Positions 38,682-49,568 of a stretch of 64,000 bases of DNA are shown here, piece after piece; position 1 is the stretch's first letter; each line of letters opens with the position of its first letter. The DNA comes from Sphingomonas adhaesiva. Its GTDB lineage: Bacteria > Pseudomonadota > Alphaproteobacteria > Sphingomonadales > Sphingomonadaceae. The stretch lies in the NCBI RefSeq assembly GCF_036946125.1, contig NZ_JAQIJT010000002.1:1052001-1116000 (forward strand), in the 5' to 3' direction. A program made the translations under genes and the position numbers. Under the pieces are notes generated by a model that was not told the origin of the DNA, searched no databases, and saw nothing but the letters and a program-made list of their open reading frames with translations.

Positions 38682-40023
38682 AGCCCTTGAGCAGGTCGTA
38701 CAGGGTCGGCCGGCTCACCCCCAGCAGCCTCGCCGTGCCCGAAATATTGCCGTCCGCGTGCGCCAGCGCGCGCCGGATCGCAGCGCGATCCGCCACTTCG
38801 CGCGCGGCGCGCAGGTTGAGCGGCATCGCGCCCGCTGCCGGCTCTGCCAGATCGAGGTCGATCGCGGTGGCGAGCTTCCCCTCCGCCATGATGGCCGCCC
38901 GCTTCACGCGATTTTCCAGCTCGCGCACGTTCCCCGGCCAGCTCCAGCCATCGATCGCCGCCAGCGCATCCGCCGAAAACCCCGTGACGCCGCTTCCCGA
39001 GGCGCGCGCAAACTTCGCCAGAAAGTGCCGCGCCAGCAGCGCCGCATCGCCGGATCGCGCCGCCAGCGACGGGATTCGCACCACGATCTCCGCCAGCCGA
39101 TAGTAAAGGTCCTCGCGGAACCGGCCATCGGCGACCATCGCGTCGATATCCTGATGCGTCGCGCAGACGATCCGCGTGTCGACCGCGATGGCCTTGCGCC
39201 CGCCGATCCGCTCGACCACGCGTTCCTGCAGGAAGCGCAGCAGCTTTACCTGCAACGGCAGCGGCACGTCGCCGATCTCGTCCAGGAAGAGCGTACCGCC
39301 GTCGGCCTGTTCGATCTTGCCCGGCGTGGTCTTCACCGCCCCCGTGAACGCGCCTTTTTCGTGCCCGAACAGCTCGCTTTCCAGCAGCGTCTCGGGGATC
39401 GCGGCGCAGTTGATCGCGACGAAGGGCCGGTCGCGGCGCGCCGAGGCGTCGTGCAGCCCGCGCGCCAGCACCTCCTTGCCGGTGCCGCTCGCCCCCAGCA
39501 GCATGACCGTGATGTCCGCGCGCGCCAGCCGTTCGATCGTACGCGTCACCTTCAGCATCTCGGGCGCGGCGGTGATGAGCCCGCCCAGCCCCTCGCTCCC
39601 CTCGACCCGTGCCGCCAGTCGGCGGTTCTCGGCCTCCAGCGCCTGGACGTGAAAGGCGCGTGCCACGATCAGCCCGAGCTGGTCGATATCGATCGGCTTC
39701 TGATAGAAATCCCATGCCCCGCCCGCGATGGCGGCCACCGCGGAGTCCCGCGCGCCGTGGCCGGAGGCGACGATCACCTTCGTATCCGGCTTCAGCGCCA
39801 CGATCTCGGCCAGCGTCGCCAGCCCCTCGGTCGTGCCGTCGGGATCGGGCGGCAGCCCCAGGTCGAGCGTCACCACCTGCGGCTCGTGGAGGCGTAGCGC
39901 CTCGATCGCGGTGGCACGATCGCTCGCCACGACCACCTCATACCCCTCGTACGCCCAGCGCAATTGTCGCTGGAGCCCCAGGTCGTCCTCGACGATCAGC
40001 AGCGCCGGCTTCGCCTCACTCAT
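38665..40023 (-). CDS. prsR: PEP-CTERM-box response regulator PrsR (sigma-54 activator)
   Basis: 452 residues in three domains: receiver (about 1-125, phospho-Asp in VVTLDLGLPPDPDG), AAA+ (about 145-385, Walker A LGASGTGKE, loop HEKGAFTGA, R-finger region WPGNVRELENRVKR) and a Fis-type helix-turn-helix (GTARLLGVSRPTLYDLLK). The receiver loop LPPDPDGTTEG and C-terminus match PrsR of exosortase-linked EPS systems. It is expected to drive sigma-54 promoters of exopolysaccharide and PEP-CTERM genes. Overlaps prsK (ATGA). Confidence 0.9.
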   Translation of the reverse strand: MSEAKPALLIVEDDLGLQRQLRWAYEGYEVVVASDRATAIEALRLHEPQVVTLDLGLPPDPDGTTEGLATLAEIVALKPDTKVIVASGHGARDSAVAAIAGGAWDFYQKPIDIDQLGLIVARAFHVQALEAENRRLAARVEGSEGLGGLITAAPEMLKVTRTIERLARADITVMLLGASGTGKEVLARGLHDASARRDRPFVAINCAAIPETLLESELFGHEKGAFTGAVKTTPGKIEQADGGTLFLDEIGDVPLPLQVKLLRFLQERVVERIGGRKAIAVDTRIVCATHQDIDAMVADGRFREDLYYRLAEIVVRIPSLAARSGDAALLARHFLAKFARASGSGVTGFSADALAAIDGWSWPGNVRELENRVKRAAIMAEGKLATAIDLDLAEPAAGAMPLNLRAAREVADRAAIRRALAHADGNISGTARLLGVSRPTLYDLLKGYDLHA

Positions 40024-42071
40024 GCCGCCTCCTCCATCTCTTCGGCGCGCGGCAGGACGACGCGGAACGTCGTCCCCACCCCTTCGCGGCTCTCCACCTC
40101 CAGCCGGCCCTGCATCGCCTGCACCAGCTGCCGCGCCTCGAAGGCGCCCAGCCCGAAGCCGGTCGGCTTGCTGGAGACGAACGGGCGGAACAGCCCGTCG
40201 CGTACGAAGGCCGGCGCCATCCCCGCGCCACGATCCGTGACCGCGATGATCCCCTCGCCGCCCCGCTGCGCCACCGTCAGCGTGACCGCCACGTCGGCCG
40301 GGCTCGCCTCCACCGCATTCTGGATCAGGTGCCCCAGGACCGTCTCCAGCGCCGCACGATCGGCCAGCGCCCAGGTCGCGCCGTCGCCCGTCGCCGTTAC
40401 CGTTACCGGGTGCTGCGCGCGGCGCCCCGTCGCGAGCCGCCGTGCCAGTTCGTCGAGCGATACCGCGCCGCGCTCGCTCCCTGCGCTCCCCGCGGGCCGC
40501 TGCGACAGGCGCGCCAGCAGCGTCGTCATGCGCTGCGCGGTGTCCTGCAACGTCGCGATCATGTCGGCACGGAATGCGGGATTGTCGGCGTGCCGCTCCG
40601 CATTGCGCGCCACCAGCGCCATCTGGCTGACCAGGTTCTTCATGTCATGCAGGATGAACGCGAAGCGGCGGTTGAACTCCTCGAACCGCTGCGCCTCCGC
40701 AAGTGCGCCGTGCGCACCGTCCTCCGCCAGATAGCTCGCCACCTGCCGCCCCGCGACGCCCAGCAGGTCGAAATCCTCCCAGTCGAGCGCACGGGCCAGC
40801 GGCGGACGCGCCAGCGCGATCGCCCCCACCAGCCGGTCGACATGGATCAGCGGGATCAGCGCCCATGCCGCCTCCCACTCGCGCAGCCACGCCGGGATCA
40901 ACCCGGCCTCGGCGTCACCGGAGTCTCCGGCGCGTATGGCATCCAGATCGACGATCCGGCGCGACGTCTGGAGATGATCGACCAGCGCCTCGCTGCCCGC
41001 ACGGTCCGGCGCCTCGTCGCACCGCCACGCGGCGCGCGCGGCCAGCGCCCCGTCGCGTACCGTCAGCAGCACGCCCGCGGGCGAGGCGGTCATGTCCGCC
41101 ATCGCCTTGATGACGCGCACCTCCAGCGCCTCGGCCGCTCCGCCGGGCACCCCCAGCGTGTCGGTGAAGCGCAGCCATTCGGTGCGATAATCGTAGCGGT
41201 GACGGAACAGATGCTTGGCGACCACCACCTTCGCCCACCCGCGCAGCCAGGGGGTGGAGGCGAGCGTCAGCGTGCTGGCCGCGCTGCCGAAGACGAACGC
41301 GGTCTGCACCGTCCGCGCATTCTCGCCCGCCAGGGAGCCGAGATAGCCCATCACGATCCCGCTGACGACGACATACAGCCCGACGCAGACCGCCACGATG
41401 GCGCGCAGCGTGATCGTGCGCGAGGCGCGGATCGTCCCCTCGTCCCCGCGGTGCGCGGCGAAGGCGATCAGCGGCGCGACCGCCACCATCACCGCGCCGC
41501 GCGCGACCGTCAGCACCGCCGGGCGCGCCTCGATGATCCATGCCAGCAGGTCGATCGTCAGGTCGGTCGTCCACATCAGCGCCAGCGCCGCGACGACCAC
41601 CTGGCGCCCCGACGCCCCCTCCTCGATCGAGGCGCGCTGCACCAGCACCAGCGCGGATACCGTCCCCAGCATCCGCAGCGTCAGCGCGGTCGACTCGAGC
41701 AGCGCGGTCGTATGCGCATCCGGGGCCAGCTCGGCGGCGATCGCCGTGGCCGCGGCGAGCAGGATGCAGCCAGCGGTCGCTGCATAGACGCCCAGCCGCG
41801 CCCGCGCCGCCCCACCGTCCGCCGCGCGCGCGACGACCGCCAGCACCGCGAGCCAGGCGAGATCGCGCGCCGCCCCCGCCGCGCGCGTGGCGACGTCATG
41901 GCTGCTGATCCCCGCCGTCGACAGCGCCCATGCCGCACTGGCGGCGACCGCGGTCAGCATCAGCCACCGCGGCACCGACAGCGCCTGCGTCCGCGGATAG
42001 GTCGCCACCACGCCGCAGAACAGCAGCGCCACCAGCGCGTGGATCCAGATGACCGCGGTCGCGCTCACCAT
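40020..42071 (-). CDS. prsK: XrtA/PEP-CTERM system histidine kinase PrsK
   Basis: 683-residue membrane kinase. The N-terminal third has about eight to ten hydrophobic helices; a GAF-like domain (about 310-450) follows, then an H-box (FAFILHDMKNLVSQMALVAR) and an HATPase domain (LGHLIQNAVEASP; DRGAGMAPAFVRDGLFRPF; GFGLGAFEARQLV). The HDMKN H-box is distinctive of PrsK. Partner of PrsR, whose gene overlaps. The start ATG at 42069-42071 lies one base past the sugar-transferase stop; a GTG at 42083 is possible. Confidence 0.9.
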   Translation of the reverse strand: MVSATAVIWIHALVALLFCGVVATYPRTQALSVPRWLMLTAVAASAAWALSTAGISSHDVATRAAGAARDLAWLAVLAVVARAADGGAARARLGVYAATAGCILLAAATAIAAELAPDAHTTALLESTALTLRMLGTVSALVLVQRASIEEGASGRQVVVAALALMWTTDLTIDLLAWIIEARPAVLTVARGAVMVAVAPLIAFAAHRGDEGTIRASRTITLRAIVAVCVGLYVVVSGIVMGYLGSLAGENARTVQTAFVFGSAASTLTLASTPWLRGWAKVVVAKHLFRHRYDYRTEWLRFTDTLGVPGGAAEALEVRVIKAMADMTASPAGVLLTVRDGALAARAAWRCDEAPDRAGSEALVDHLQTSRRIVDLDAIRAGDSGDAEAGLIPAWLREWEAAWALIPLIHVDRLVGAIALARPPLARALDWEDFDLLGVAGRQVASYLAEDGAHGALAEAQRFEEFNRRFAFILHDMKNLVSQMALVARNAERHADNPAFRADMIATLQDTAQRMTTLLARLSQRPAGSAGSERGAVSLDELARRLATGRRAQHPVTVTATGDGATWALADRAALETVLGHLIQNAVEASPADVAVTLTVAQRGGEGIIAVTDRGAGMAPAFVRDGLFRPFVSSKPTGFGLGAFEARQLVQAMQGRLEVESREGVGTTFRVVLPRAEEMEEAA

Positions 42072-42072
42072 G

Positions 42073-43461
42073 TCAGCGCGCACCTTCCGGCCACAGGATC
42101 ACCCGCAGCGTCTGCACCAGGATCAACAGGTCGAGGAAGGGCGAGTAGTTCTTGGCGTAATACAGGTCGTATTCCAGCTTGTGGCGCGCATCCTCGATCG
42201 ACGCGCCGTAGGGATAGTTGATCTGCGCCCAGCCGGTGATCCCCGGCTTCACCATATGCCGCTCGGCGTAGAAGGGGATCGCGCGCGACAGCTCGGCGAC
42301 GATCTCGGGTCGCTCGGGCCGCGGGCCGACGAAGCTCATCTCGCCCTTCAACACGCTCCAGCATTGCGGCAGTTCGTCGATCCGCACCTTGCGGATGAGG
42401 CGACCGACGCGCGTGATCCGCGGATCGTCCTGCGCCGCCCACACCGGAAATCCCGCCGCCTCCGCGCCGACATGCATCGAGCGCAGCTTCACGATCTCGA
42501 ACGTCTGCCCGTACAGCCCCACCCGCCGCTGACGGTACAGCGCGGCACCCGACGTCTCGATGCGGATCGCGACGGCGGCGAGCAGGACGAGCGGCAGCGA
42601 CATCGCCAGCAACAGCAGGCTGACGACGATGTCGAACGCGCGCTTGGCCGCGGCGGACAGCAAACGCCCCGACGAGAAGCCATCGGAAAAGATCAGCCAG
42701 GACGGATGGACGCTCTGCAGGTCGACCCGCCCCGTCTCGCGCTCCAGGAAGGTGGAGATCTCGCAGACCACCACCCCGGTGGTCTTCACCCGCAGCAGGT
42801 CGCCGAGCGGCAGCGCGTTGCGGCGCTCCTCGATCGCCAGCACCACCTCGGACGCGCGCAGCGCGAGCACGTGGTCGGCCAGATTGGCGATCGCGTCGCG
42901 CGGCCGTGCCTCGCCGACGATCACCTCCGGCGTCTCCATCGCGACATAGCCCGCGACCGAGAAGTTCGCCCCCGGCCGCGCCGCCAGTTCCCTGATCCGC
43001 GCCGCGCGCGGCCCCGCCCCCAGCACGACGACACGCCGGCGCAGCGCCTCGCCCCCGATGACGCTGCCCGCCGCCAGCCGGATCGCGATCAGCGCCGATA
43101 TCGACACGACCATCGCGTAGAACAGGTTGGATCGCCAGAAGGTGATCGCGGGCAGCAGGAAGAAGATCACCGACAGGAAGATGATGCCCAGCGACACCGC
43201 GACCAGCAGGCGCGAGGTCGCGAACCGCACCGATCGCAGTGCCCCGGGGCCATAGGCGCCCACCGCCACCATCGCGACCTGCAACGGGATCGCGAAGGAC
43301 AGCAGCTGCGGGATGCGGGTGTGCAGGCTCTCCGGGTCCATGCCGATCTGCCATGCGCGGACCTGCCATCCCGCCTCCGCCGCCATCAGCAGCAGCGCGA
43401 AGTCCAGCACGCCCAGCAGGAGCACCGCGTTCGGCACGTAATGCTTGAAAAGGCGAACCAT
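42073..43461 (-). CDS. XrtA/PEP-CTERM-associated sugar transferase (EpsB/WcaJ type)
   Basis: 462-residue polyprenyl-phosphate sugar-1-phosphate transferase that starts exopolysaccharide repeat-unit assembly. It has four or more N-terminal membrane segments, a Rossmann-like middle (VVVLGAGPRAARIREL; AIEERRNALPLGDLLRVK) and the catalytic C-terminal domain (KRAFDIVVSLLLL; RRVGLYGQTFEIVKLRSM; GPRPERPEIV; KPGITGWAQINYPYG). The sequence fits the TIGR03013-type proteins that accompany exosortase A loci. First gene of the prs operon, divergent from manC. Confidence 0.9.
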   Translation of the reverse strand: MVRLFKHYVPNAVLLLGVLDFALLLMAAEAGWQVRAWQIGMDPESLHTRIPQLLSFAIPLQVAMVAVGAYGPGALRSVRFATSRLLVAVSLGIIFLSVIFFLLPAITFWRSNLFYAMVVSISALIAIRLAAGSVIGGEALRRRVVVLGAGPRAARIRELAARPGANFSVAGYVAMETPEVIVGEARPRDAIANLADHVLALRASEVVLAIEERRNALPLGDLLRVKTTGVVVCEISTFLERETGRVDLQSVHPSWLIFSDGFSSGRLLSAAAKRAFDIVVSLLLLAMSLPLVLLAAVAIRIETSGAALYRQRRVGLYGQTFEIVKLRSMHVGAEAAGFPVWAAQDDPRITRVGRLIRKVRIDELPQCWSVLKGEMSFVGPRPERPEIVAELSRAIPFYAERHMVKPGITGWAQINYPYGASIEDARHKLEYDLYYAKNYSPFLDLLILVQTLRVILWPEGAR

Positions 43462-43603
43462 CCGGAAACGGGATCCTGCGGGCGACGAGGGGCACCTCCG
43501 CTATCGCCGGAAATGGCAAATAAAGGTTGAAGAGCGGGGAGCATGTCGCGCTCCGATCCGTTATGGCGGTCGCGATCGAGGCAGGTCGTCAGGGGGAAAA
43601 TCA

Positions 43604-44647
43604 TTGTCGAACATCGTGCCGGTGATCCTCTCGGGTGGATCGGGTACCCGTCTGTGGCCGATGTCGCGGCCGGAACGTCCCAAGCAGTTCCTCTCGCTGA
43701 CCGCCGAGGAAACCATGCTTCAACTGACCGCGGGGCGCGCCAGGGGTGAGGGCTTCGCAGAGCCGATCGTCGTCGCCAACGCCGCTCACGCCGACGAGCT
43801 GGAGGAGCAGCTGACCAGCGCCGGGATGCCGGCGCAGGCGCTGATCCTGGAGCCCATGGGGCGCAACACCGCCCCCGCCATCGCGCTGGCGGCGCTCACC
43901 GCGCCCGCCGACAGCGCGCTGCTGGTCATGCCGTCCGATCATGTCATCAACGACGTCGACGCCTTCCACGCCGCGATCCGCGCCGCGCATCCGATGGTCG
44001 ACGACGGCTGGCTCGTCACCTTCGGCATCACGCCCGACGCGCCGGAAACCGGATACGGCTATATCCGGGTCGGCGACGCCATCGCGCCGGGCGTCCACCG
44101 CGCCGCCCGGTTCGTCGAGAAGCCGAAGCGCGACGTCGCGCAGGAAATGGTCGCGTCGGGCGATTATGCCTGGAACGGCGGCATCTTCCTCTTCCGCGCC
44201 GATGCCTTCGTCGAGGCGCTGCGCACCTTCTGCCCCGAGATGCTGGACGCCGTCACCCGCTCGCTAGACGCCGCCCGGCGCGAGGGCGTCCGCATCTTCC
44301 CCGACAAGGACGCCTTCGCGGCGTCGCCCTCCGATTCGATCGACTATGCCGTCATGGAAAAGGCCGACCGCGTCGCCGTGGTGCCGGTATCGATGGGGTG
44401 GAGCGACGTCGGCAGCTGGGACGCGCTGCACGCGATCAGCGAACGCGACGAGGGGGGCAACGTGCACGGCGGCGAGGTGGTGATGCTCGACAGCCGCAAT
44501 TGCCTGGCGCGTAGCGACGGGGTCAAGATCGCGATGGTCGGCGTCGAAGACCTGATCGTCGTCGCCAGCGGCAACGACGTCCTCATCGTCCCCCGCGGCC
44601 GCAGTCAGGACGTCAAGCTGCTGCTCGATGCGATGAAAAACGGCTGA
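43604..44647 (+). CDS. Mannose-1-phosphate guanylyltransferase, TTG start
   Basis: 347-residue nucleotidyltransferase making GDP-mannose for exopolysaccharide. The N-terminal motif VILSGGSGTRLWP with RPKQFL marks the family; VMPSDHVI, FVEKPKRDVAQEM and VPVSMGWSDVGSWDAL follow. It is the short form without a fused phosphomannose isomerase domain. The proposed start is TTG at 43604, six bases after AGGGGGAA; no ATG lies near the beginning of homology. Divergent from the sugar transferase operon, which fits joint work in polysaccharide synthesis. Confidence 0.92.
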   Translation: MSNIVPVILSGGSGTRLWPMSRPERPKQFLSLTAEETMLQLTAGRARGEGFAEPIVVANAAHADELEEQLTSAGMPAQALILEPMGRNTAPAIALAALTAPADSALLVMPSDHVINDVDAFHAAIRAAHPMVDDGWLVTFGITPDAPETGYGYIRVGDAIAPGVHRAARFVEKPKRDVAQEMVASGDYAWNGGIFLFRADAFVEALRTFCPEMLDAVTRSLDAARREGVRIFPDKDAFAASPSDSIDYAVMEKADRVAVVPVSMGWSDVGSWDALHAISERDEGGNVHGGEVVMLDSRNCLARSDGVKIAMVGVEDLIVVASGNDVLIVPRGRSQDVKLLLDAMKNG

Positions 44648-44669
44648 GGCCGCTGAGGCGCCTCAGCCG
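44642..44669. terminator. Hairpin at convergent stops of the guanylyltransferase and DUF3429 genes
   Basis: GGCTGAGG and CCTCAGCC form a stem around about ten bases, overlapping both stop codons. It may terminate both transcripts, but no T-run follows. Confidence 0.5.
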
Positions 44670-45115
44670 CTCAACAGCCACGCCCAGCATGCCGCCAGTC
44701 CGGCGCAGCCCAGCAGCAGCTGCGGCGGGCGCAGCCGCGCGAAATGCGTCGGCGCATTGCCGGCGAGCGCGGCGCGTCGGTCGAGCAGCGCCGCCAGGGC
44801 GTAGCCCGCCGCCAGCAGCGCCACCGCGATCGCCGCCCGGCTGACGACCAGCGACAGGCCGGCGATCGTCACATAGGCCACCGCCGCGGCGATCTCGACC
44901 GGGGTGGAGGCGCCCGGCGTCGCAAAGCCGAACCCGCGCCTCACGCCGCCGATGAACGACAGGATCAGCGCGGCCCAGACGATCGCCAGCTGGACGACGA
45001 TGACCGGCCAGCCGCCCGGCAGCACCCAGACCCCGATGCCCGCCGCCACCAGCGGAAGCATCGGGCCATAGCCGAAGATGACACTGTCGGTCGAAATGCG
45101 CGCGGATCGATCCAT
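44663..45115 (-). CDS. DUF3429 family membrane protein
   Basis: 150 residues with five predicted hydrophobic helices, e.g. MLPLVAAGIGVWVLPGG and VVQLAIVWAALILSFIGGVR. The FIGGVRRGF motif after helix 2 and the overall pattern fit DUF3429 inner-membrane proteins of unknown function. Start MDRSARISTD at 45113-45115. Stands alone between a convergent and a co-directional gene. Confidence 0.82.
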   Translation of the reverse strand: MDRSARISTDSVIFGYGPMLPLVAAGIGVWVLPGGWPVIVVQLAIVWAALILSFIGGVRRGFGFATPGASTPVEIAAAVAYVTIAGLSLVVSRAAIAVALLAAGYALAALLDRRAALAGNAPTHFARLRPPQLLLGCAGLAACWAWLLSG

Positions 45116-45141
45116 GCGCGCGCAACGCGCGACCCGCGCGT

Positions 45142-45711
45142 TCAGTCGCGTGCGAAGATCTCGTCGTGCGGAATGGTCAGGTCGAGCGACGGAAGATGCA
45201 GGTCGCTGCCCTCCGGCAACCATCCGTCGTGCCACACGCCATCGGGGGTCCGATGGACCCGGCGAACGCGCTCGGCATCGGGATCGACCAGGACGATCTC
45301 GGTCGTACCGGCCAGCGCCTTGTATTCCTCCAGCTTGACCCGCTGATCCTTCATGGCGGTGGAGGGGGAGAGCACCTCGAAGACCACCCGGGGATCGCCG
45401 AGCAGCTTCTTCCTGGCGTTCTCGGGGGCCGATGGATTGCCGCAATAAATGCTCACGTCGGGGATCCGGGCAGTGAAGTCGGCGGTCTGCAAGGCAAAGT
45501 CTGAATTATATGGCCGACATCCGGTGCCGCGAAGCCGGACCCGCAAAAACGCGAAGATGTTGCCTGAGATACGCGCGTGCTGCTCGCTGCCACCGGCCAT
45601 CATATAGATGACCCCGTCTTCGAGCTCCGTTCTCGCGTCGCCGAAATCCATGTCGAGGAACTCCTCGACACTGATGCGCTCGTAGGCTGGATCGAGGGCG
45701 TGCGTGGCCAT
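45142..45711 (-). CDS. Uma2 family (DUF820) putative endonuclease
   Basis: 189 residues with a PD-(D/E)XK nuclease-like core: SVEEFLDMDFGDARTELEDG at the start, ARIPDVSIYCG supplying the Asp, and PRVVFEVLSPSTAMKDQRVK supplying Glu-x-Leu and Lys. Uma2 proteins are common in cyanobacteria and alphaproteobacteria; biological role unknown. Lower local GC than neighbours around 45480-45530 (tctgaattatatggccg) could hint at transfer. Expressed alone, it seems, after the groEL terminator. Confidence 0.88.
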   Translation of the reverse strand: MATHALDPAYERISVEEFLDMDFGDARTELEDGVIYMMAGGSEQHARISGNIFAFLRVRLRGTGCRPYNSDFALQTADFTARIPDVSIYCGNPSAPENARKKLLGDPRVVFEVLSPSTAMKDQRVKLEEYKALAGTTEIVLVDPDAERVRRVHRTPDGVWHDGWLPEGSDLHLPSLDLTIPHDEIFARD

Positions 45712-45739
45712 GACCTCAGTCTAGAGGTTTTTCATATGC

Positions 45740-45775
45740 AAACAAAGGGCCGACGGATCGCTCCGCCGGCCCTTG
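45740..45775 (-). terminator. Rho-independent terminator downstream of groEL
   Basis: Read on the minus strand: AAGGGCCGGCGG, loop AGCGAT, CCGTCGGCCCTT, then TGTTTG. One mismatch in a 12-base stem. A second hairpin without a T-run, CCTGCGCCAG-CCCGG-CTGGCGCAGG (45860-45884), lies closer to the groEL stop. Confidence 0.8.
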
Positions 45776-45895
45776 TTTATGTGGCTCATAGCAGCGAAGC
45801 CGCCGCTGGACGTCAGACCGGACAGGCATCGCCTGCCGGCTACCCAAGCCGGTGCGAGTCCTGCGCCAGCCCGGCTGGCGCAGGCCGCATCCGGC

Positions 45896-47533
<1,638 letters not shown>

Positions 47534-47628
47534 GTGGCTACCCTTTCAGCATACTATTGGTTCGAAAGTTTACGAAGTTGACGGCACCTAAAGGCGGGTC
47601 ATCCCGCCATACCGGCCGTTCGAACGTC

Positions 47629-47916
47629 TCAGGCGATGATGCCGAGGATGTCCGATTCCTTCATGATGAGCAGGTCTTCGCCGTTCACCTTCACTTCGGT
47701 GCCCGACCACTTGCCGAACAGGATGCGATCGCCGGTCTTCACGTCCAGCGGCGACACTTCGCCCTTTTCGTTCTTGGCGCCGGCACCGGCGGCGACGACC
47801 TCGCCCTCCTGCGGCTTCTCCTTGGCGGTGTCGGGGATGATGATCCCGCCGGCCGTCTTCTCTTCCGCTTCTACGCGGCGGACGAGAACACGGTCGTGCA
47901 ACGGACGAAAGTTCAT
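47629..47916 (-). CDS. groES: Co-chaperonin GroES
   Basis: 95-residue lid of the GroEL cavity. Starts MNFRPLHDRVLVRR; the mobile loop is EEKTAGGIIIPDTAKEKPQE and the protein ends LLIMKESDILGIIA. A longer in-frame extension to 48006 runs through the CIRCE operator and is not real. First gene of the operon. Confidence 0.98.
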   Translation of the reverse strand: MNFRPLHDRVLVRRVEAEEKTAGGIIIPDTAKEKPQEGEVVAAGAGAKNEKGEVSPLDVKTGDRILFGKWSGTEVKVNGEDLLIMKESDILGIIA

Positions 47917-47953
47917 TGCTGTTACCTCATGCAAAAAGGCGTGTGACACTTTT

Positions 47954-47980
47954 TTGGCACTCCCCCGCGGAGAGTGCCAG
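47954..47980 (-). promoter_or_regulatory. CIRCE operator (HrcA site) upstream of groES
   Basis: TTGGCACTC, nine spacer bases, GAGTGCCAG, against the CIRCE consensus TTAGCACTC-N9-GAGTGCTAA: two mismatches per arm with the symmetry kept (GGCACTC/GAGTGCC perfect). It ends 38 bases before the groES start, the usual position. HrcA is encoded at 21582-22625. Confidence 0.93.
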
Positions 47981-48048
47981 CGGGGCGCATATGTGGACAC
48001 CGACACGGCCGGTCAACGGCGCCGGGAAAATTTTCCGGAACTTTTTCG

Positions 48049-49455
48049 TCAGGGCGTGTGCGGGACGAGGCCGAGCCGTTCGCGCCGCGACCAGCGCCAC
48101 AGCAGCAGGACCGAGACCACCAGCAGTCCCGCCGCCAGTCCGATCCAGATGCCCAGCCCCTCCATCCGGAAGTGGAAGCCGAGCAGCACCGCCACGCCGA
48201 AACCGACGATCCAGTAACCCGCGCCGGCGATCACCATCGGAACGCGTGTGTCCTGCAATCCGCGCAACGCGCCCGCCGCGACCACCTGCACCCCGTCGAA
48301 CAGCTGGAACATTGCCGCGATCGCGAGATATTGTACCGCCAGCGTGACCAGCCGCGCATTCTCCGCGGCATCGGCATCGACATAGGCGGAGACGAACAGC
48401 CGCGGCGCGATCCACAGCGCCAGCGCCGCCAGCGACATGAACGCCACGCACACCGCCACCGCGGTCCATCCCGCGCGTGCCACCCACGCCCCGTCGCGCG
48501 CGCCATAGGCCATGCCGACGCGGATCGTCGCCGCCTGCGCCAGACCGAACGGCACCTGGAACGTCACCGCCGCGATCTGGAGAGCGATCGCATGCGCCGC
48601 GACCTCGATCACGCCGATCAGCCCCATCAGGAACCCCGCGGAACTGAACAGCGCGCCCTCGAACGTCAGCGTCAGCGCGATCGGAACGCCCAGCACCACG
48701 ATCTGACGCAACCGGGCCCATTCCGGCCGCCACCATTTGCCGAACAGGCGATAGCGACGCAGCCTGGGATCCAGCAGCAGGATCAGCCCATAGGCGCCCA
48801 GCATCGCCACGGTCGTGACGACGCTCGCCACCGCCGACCCTTCCAGCCCCAGGGCGGGAAAGCCGCCATGGCCGAAGACGAGCAGCCAGTTGCCCAGGAT
48901 ATTGACCCCCAGTGCCATCGCGGTCACCGCCGTCGCCCAGCCCGGCCGCCCCAGCGCCGCGGCGGTCACGCGCATCACCGATGCCGCCACCGCCGGGATC
49001 ATCGCCAGCAGCAGGATCGACAGGAACGCGCCGGTGCGCGCCGCGACCGCCGGATCCTGCCCGGCCATCAGCAGCACGCGCTCTCCGTGCGCCAGCACCA
49101 GCACGAACGGGATGCTGGCGGCCACCGACAGCCACAGCGCCATGCGGAACGACCGCCGCACCTCGCGCACCGCGTGCCGGCGCCGCCCCAGCTCGGCGGC
49201 GATCACGGGTGCGGCCGCGCCGACCAGACCGATCAGCGCCCACATCATTACCGAATAGAGATAGACCCCCAGCGTCGCCGCCGCGAGCTCGCGCGCGCCC
49301 AGCCGCGCCACGAAGATGACGTCGACGGCATAGACACCCATCTGGAGCAGGTTCGCCCCGATCAGCGGCCCGGCGAGCCGCAGCAGCCCGCGCAGCTCGC
49401 CCCCGCCGTCACGCGGCGGCGCTTCGGTGAGCGGAGTGGGCAGAACGGCATCCAT
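48049..49455 (-). CDS. MATE family efflux transporter
   Basis: 468 residues with about twelve membrane helices in two MatE halves. AGPLIGANLLQMGVYAVDVI near the N-terminus and the equivalent second-half helix (VLGVPIALTLTFEGALFS) mark the repeat. Expected to export cationic drugs or metabolites with Na+ or H+. Start MDAVLPTPL at 49453-49455; homology does not extend further upstream. Divergent from sppA. Confidence 0.92.
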   Translation of the reverse strand: MDAVLPTPLTEAPPRDGGGELRGLLRLAGPLIGANLLQMGVYAVDVIFVARLGARELAAATLGVYLYSVMMWALIGLVGAAAPVIAAELGRRRHAVREVRRSFRMALWLSVAASIPFVLVLAHGERVLLMAGQDPAVAARTGAFLSILLLAMIPAVAASVMRVTAAALGRPGWATAVTAMALGVNILGNWLLVFGHGGFPALGLEGSAVASVVTTVAMLGAYGLILLLDPRLRRYRLFGKWWRPEWARLRQIVVLGVPIALTLTFEGALFSSAGFLMGLIGVIEVAAHAIALQIAAVTFQVPFGLAQAATIRVGMAYGARDGAWVARAGWTAVAVCVAFMSLAALALWIAPRLFVSAYVDADAAENARLVTLAVQYLAIAAMFQLFDGVQVVAAGALRGLQDTRVPMVIAGAGYWIVGFGVAVLLGFHFRMEGLGIWIGLAAGLLVVSVLLLWRWSRRERLGLVPHTP

Positions 49456-49568
49456 GATGGCCGCCGCGATAGTCGGGAATGCGACGGAAGGCCACCTCCG
49501 GGCGTATTGCTCGATTGACACACGCCGGGCTAGAGCGGCACGGCCCCTGATCGAGGATCGACGAGACG

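Noticed and set aside
43462..43603. Sigma-54 promoter for the prs operon
   Set aside because: I looked for TGGCAC-N5-TTGC on both strands between the divergent genes and found only TGGCA-N8-TTG, which has the wrong spacing.
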